Origin: Gemmatimonadetes bacterium 2013_60CM_65_52
GTDB taxonomy: Bacteria; Gemmatimonadota; Gemmatimonadetes; Gemmatimonadales; Gemmatimonadaceae
Length of the DNA stretch: 64,000 nucleotides
Direction of reading: 5' to 3'
Assembly: GCA_002215645.1 (NCBI GenBank)
Contig: NGFI01000006.1
Coordinates: 62,001-126,000 of the forward strand
The position numbers and the translations under genes were made by a program. How positions within the stretch are numbered: position 1 is the first letter of the stretch; the number at the start of each line of letters is the position of its first letter. The notes below the pieces were generated by a model, which worked only from the letters and a program-made list of their open reading frames with translations, did no database searches and had not been told where the DNA came from. Positions 62,267 through 64,000 of this stretch are shown here, in pieces.

Positions 62267-62955
62267 GCCGACCCATTGGGAAGCTTCCGAGCTCGAGCGC
62301 CGCGCTGGCGGGCATTCCGGCGGGCGTGCAGACCTGTGGTCCGTGGAGTGGCCGCCGCCAACTCTTCATTCGTTTCGCGGTGGAGGCGGAGACGGCGACC
62401 ATCTATTCGGCCGATGCGCTGCGCGGTGAGCTGACGCGTCTCACAGCGCGTTCCCGATATCACTCGATCGCGATTACCGGGCGCGACGCGCTGGCGGAAG
62501 AGCAGTTCCTCCGGGACGTCTTCGAGGCGGCGAGTCCCCTGCCGGTGATGCTCGATCACGACGGGCAGCGGCCCGCGGAGCTGCAGGGGCTGCTTCATGC
62601 GCTGTCTCTCGTGCAGGTCACGCTCGAGGGAACGGAAGGCGCGCCGGCGCTCGAACGGGCCAGCCAGACCATCGCGCTCTCCGCGCGCAAACATGTGACG
62701 CACACCGTGGTGGTCCTTCCGCTGCCGTCGGTGAGTGACGGGGTGCTTTTGCGGATCGTCGAACAGATACATGGCGCAAGCGCCGACACCGTGATCGTCG
62801 TCCATCCGGTGTCCGATCGCAGCCCCGACCATGACCGGCGGTGGGCGTCGTGGCTGGAGCAGGCGATGGCAGTCCACGCCGACGTGCGCGTGTTGTCCCG
62901 GTGGCCGGTGCCGGCCGCGCGCCCGGAGGACGCAGGAACCCGCAACGCGCGCTGA
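62263..62955 (+). CDS. QueE-like protein without the radical-SAM cysteines (function unknown)
   Basis: 230 residues from ATG 62263, coupled to ddl. The layout suggests a relative of 7-carboxy-7-deazaguanine synthase: an opening GVQTCGPWSGRRQLFIRF where QueE has a QGEGxxxGRxxxFxRLxGC segment, YHSIAITGRDALAE where QueE has VVLTGGEPLL, then PVMLDHDGQRP where QueE has an ETNG strand. The CxxxCxxC cluster-binding motif is missing; only one Cys is present near the N-terminus. The similarity is partial and by eye. If right, this is a catalytically altered paralogue. Confidence 0.5.
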   Translation: MSRPIGKLPSSSAALAGIPAGVQTCGPWSGRRQLFIRFAVEAETATIYSADALRGELTRLTARSRYHSIAITGRDALAEEQFLRDVFEAASPLPVMLDHDGQRPAELQGLLHALSLVQVTLEGTEGAPALERASQTIALSARKHVTHTVVVLPLPSVSDGVLLRIVEQIHGASADTVIVVHPVSDRSPDHDRRWASWLEQAMAVHADVRVLSRWPVPAARPEDAGTRNAR

Positions 62956-63020
62956 GGTTAGTACGTTGAAGGAAGAGGCGTTCGCGCGGCGCGGGCGCAA
63001 CACACCGTTCACGAGCAGTA

Positions 63021-63971
63021 ATGCAGCACCGTCCGATGGCGATCCCCCTCCCGGTCGACGAGCATGAGACTCCGCTGATGACGCGCGGTGTTCGCGTGCT
63101 GCTCGCCATCAACGTCGTCATGCTGTTCCTGCAGTGGACGCTCGTCAGCGACGCCGACGCCTTTGCGGTGCTTGGCTTTCAGGATGCGAGCCTTCAGCGG
63201 ACGCTGTGGAGCACGATCACCTACATGTTCGTGCATTACGGCGTGTGGCATCTCGTGGTGACGATGTCCGCGCTCCTCACGTTTGGTCCGCGGCTCGAGG
63301 CGGCCATGGGAACGCGCGCGTTCGTTCTCTATTACCTCTGGTGCGGCGTGGGCGGCGCCATGGCCCAGCTTCTGTTCGTCCGTTCCGGATTGCTCATCGG
63401 TGCGTCCGCGGCCGTGTTCGGCGTGATGTTCGCCTACTGGCAGCACTGGCCCCGGGAAGAAGTGTCGTTCCTGGGCGTGGTGCCGATGCGGGCGTGGGCG
63501 CTCGTCCTGCTCCTGATCGCCGCGAATTGTGTGGTCGGCGCGATCGGCGCCGGCGCGCCGGTCGCCGGCGGTGTCCGGCTCGCGTATCTCGGCCATTTCG
63601 GCGGGCTGGCGTTCGGGTGGCTCTATTTCCGCACGCCCCCAGCGGCCAGCCTGGACCGGCTGCGTCAGCGCATGTCGTCGGCGCCGGATCAGCCGGAAGA
63701 GACGCCACCCCGCGCGATTCCGCGTACCCGCTCACGCGCGCAGCGTGAAGATGCGGATGACGTGGTGGCCAAGAGCAAGGCGCTGGCGACGCAGAAGCCG
63801 CGGCCATCCTCTCGGGCGATCGTCACGCCGGTCCGGACCTCGCGAGAAGCGCGCGCGGCGGAACTGGATCGCGTGCTCGACAAGATCTCGTCGTCGGGAT
63901 TGGAGAGCCTGTCCACCGATGAGCGTGCCGTGCTGGACGAGATGGCGAAGCGCCTGCGCGGCGAGGGCTAA
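63021..63971 (+). CDS. Rhomboid-family intramembrane protease with cytoplasmic tail
   Basis: 316 residues from ATG 63021 (ATG 63036 also possible). Six or seven membrane helices. The nucleophile Ser129 is in LLIGASAAVFG (Ala in place of the usual second Gly of GxSG) and the catalytic His is in AYLGHFGGLAFG. The long basic tail ends in LDRVLDKISSSGLESLSTDER, the same module as in the rhomboid at 10.4 kb. Follows the ddl pair after a 65-nt gap. Confidence 0.88.
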   Translation: MQHRPMAIPLPVDEHETPLMTRGVRVLLAINVVMLFLQWTLVSDADAFAVLGFQDASLQRTLWSTITYMFVHYGVWHLVVTMSALLTFGPRLEAAMGTRAFVLYYLWCGVGGAMAQLLFVRSGLLIGASAAVFGVMFAYWQHWPREEVSFLGVVPMRAWALVLLLIAANCVVGAIGAGAPVAGGVRLAYLGHFGGLAFGWLYFRTPPAASLDRLRQRMSSAPDQPEETPPRAIPRTRSRAQREDADDVVAKSKALATQKPRPSSRAIVTPVRTSREARAAELDRVLDKISSSGLESLSTDERAVLDEMAKRLRGEG

Positions 63972-63973
63972 GA

Positions 63974-64000
63974 CAAAAAAAGAGCCCCCTGGACTTGCCA
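63974..64000. terminator. Possible terminator, cut by the window edge
   Basis: After the rhomboid stop, an A-run of seven followed by GAGCCCCCTGG looks like the first half of a bidirectional intrinsic terminator; the complementary half would lie beyond the window. Confidence 0.3.

Noticed and set aside
1-64000. CRISPR arrays, IS elements or prophage
   Set aside because: No regularly spaced repeats, transposase, integrase or phage structural genes were recognised; gene content is chiefly housekeeping.

Overview
The window looks like a chromosomal stretch of a GC-rich, didermic bacterium, most likely a member of Gemmatimonadota or a close relative. That placement is an inference from gene content and style, not from a database search. 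Supporting signs are a high GC content with many GTG starts, very dense packing, lipoproteins and a SPOR-domain protein, two M16 peptidase pairs, and a replication-origin neighbourhood. About 64 protein genes and one RNA gene are supported. No IS element, prophage, CRISPR array, tRNA or rRNA was recognised.

Layout. 1-6.6 kb: a histidine operon in the order hisG(end)-D-C-H-A-B-F-N-IE, covering nearly the whole route from PRPP to histidine with mostly 4-nt stop/start overlaps. 6.6-15.7 kb: an exported M16 peptidase pair, murB, a rhomboid protease, an ABC-F ATPase, a cysteine-less ArsC-fold protein, a YheT-type hydrolase and small membrane proteins. 15.8-20.5 kb: mnmG, a SIMPL-domain protein, two parS-like sites and parAB. 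20.6-27.1 kb: a BMP-type (nucleoside-like) ABC importer, lipoprotein-ATPase-two permeases, with a Nif3-family gene and an antisense MFS gene set among its genes. 27.1-30.3 kb: a probable lipoprotein, an Atg22/UMF1-type transporter, a small DUF4031-like gene and a lone type IV pilin-like gene. 30.5-37.9 kb: polA (proofreading site apparently lost), cspA with a textbook promoter, a Ser/Thr kinase, a membrane histidine kinase, pyrE and an AraC-type regulator.

38-46 kb is the origin region: RNase P RNA (rnpB), dnaN and dnaA on the minus strand, and divergent rpmH-rnpA-yidD-yidC, followed by an MBL-fold gene and mnmE. DnaA boxes lie just upstream of dnaA and inside its 3' part. mnmE has no ATG, GTG or TTG upstream of its conserved N-terminus. 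A CTG overlapping the previous stop codon is the best start.

46-64 kb: a DUF2268-like zincin, a DUF2225 protein, upp, a TetR regulator, a DUF218 protein, a second (cytoplasmic) M16 pair with a NUDIX hydrolase, an ECF sigma factor and probable anti-sigma factor separated by a strong terminator, then holA, a TPR/SPOR protein, mutS, a CBS-domain beta-synthase, ddl, a QueE-like protein lacking the radical-SAM cysteines, and a second rhomboid.

Two architectural features stand out. At least fifteen same-strand neighbours share a 4-nt stop/start overlap, which implies translational coupling. All ten convergent gene pairs meet within about -16 to +8 bp, leaving no room for separate terminators.
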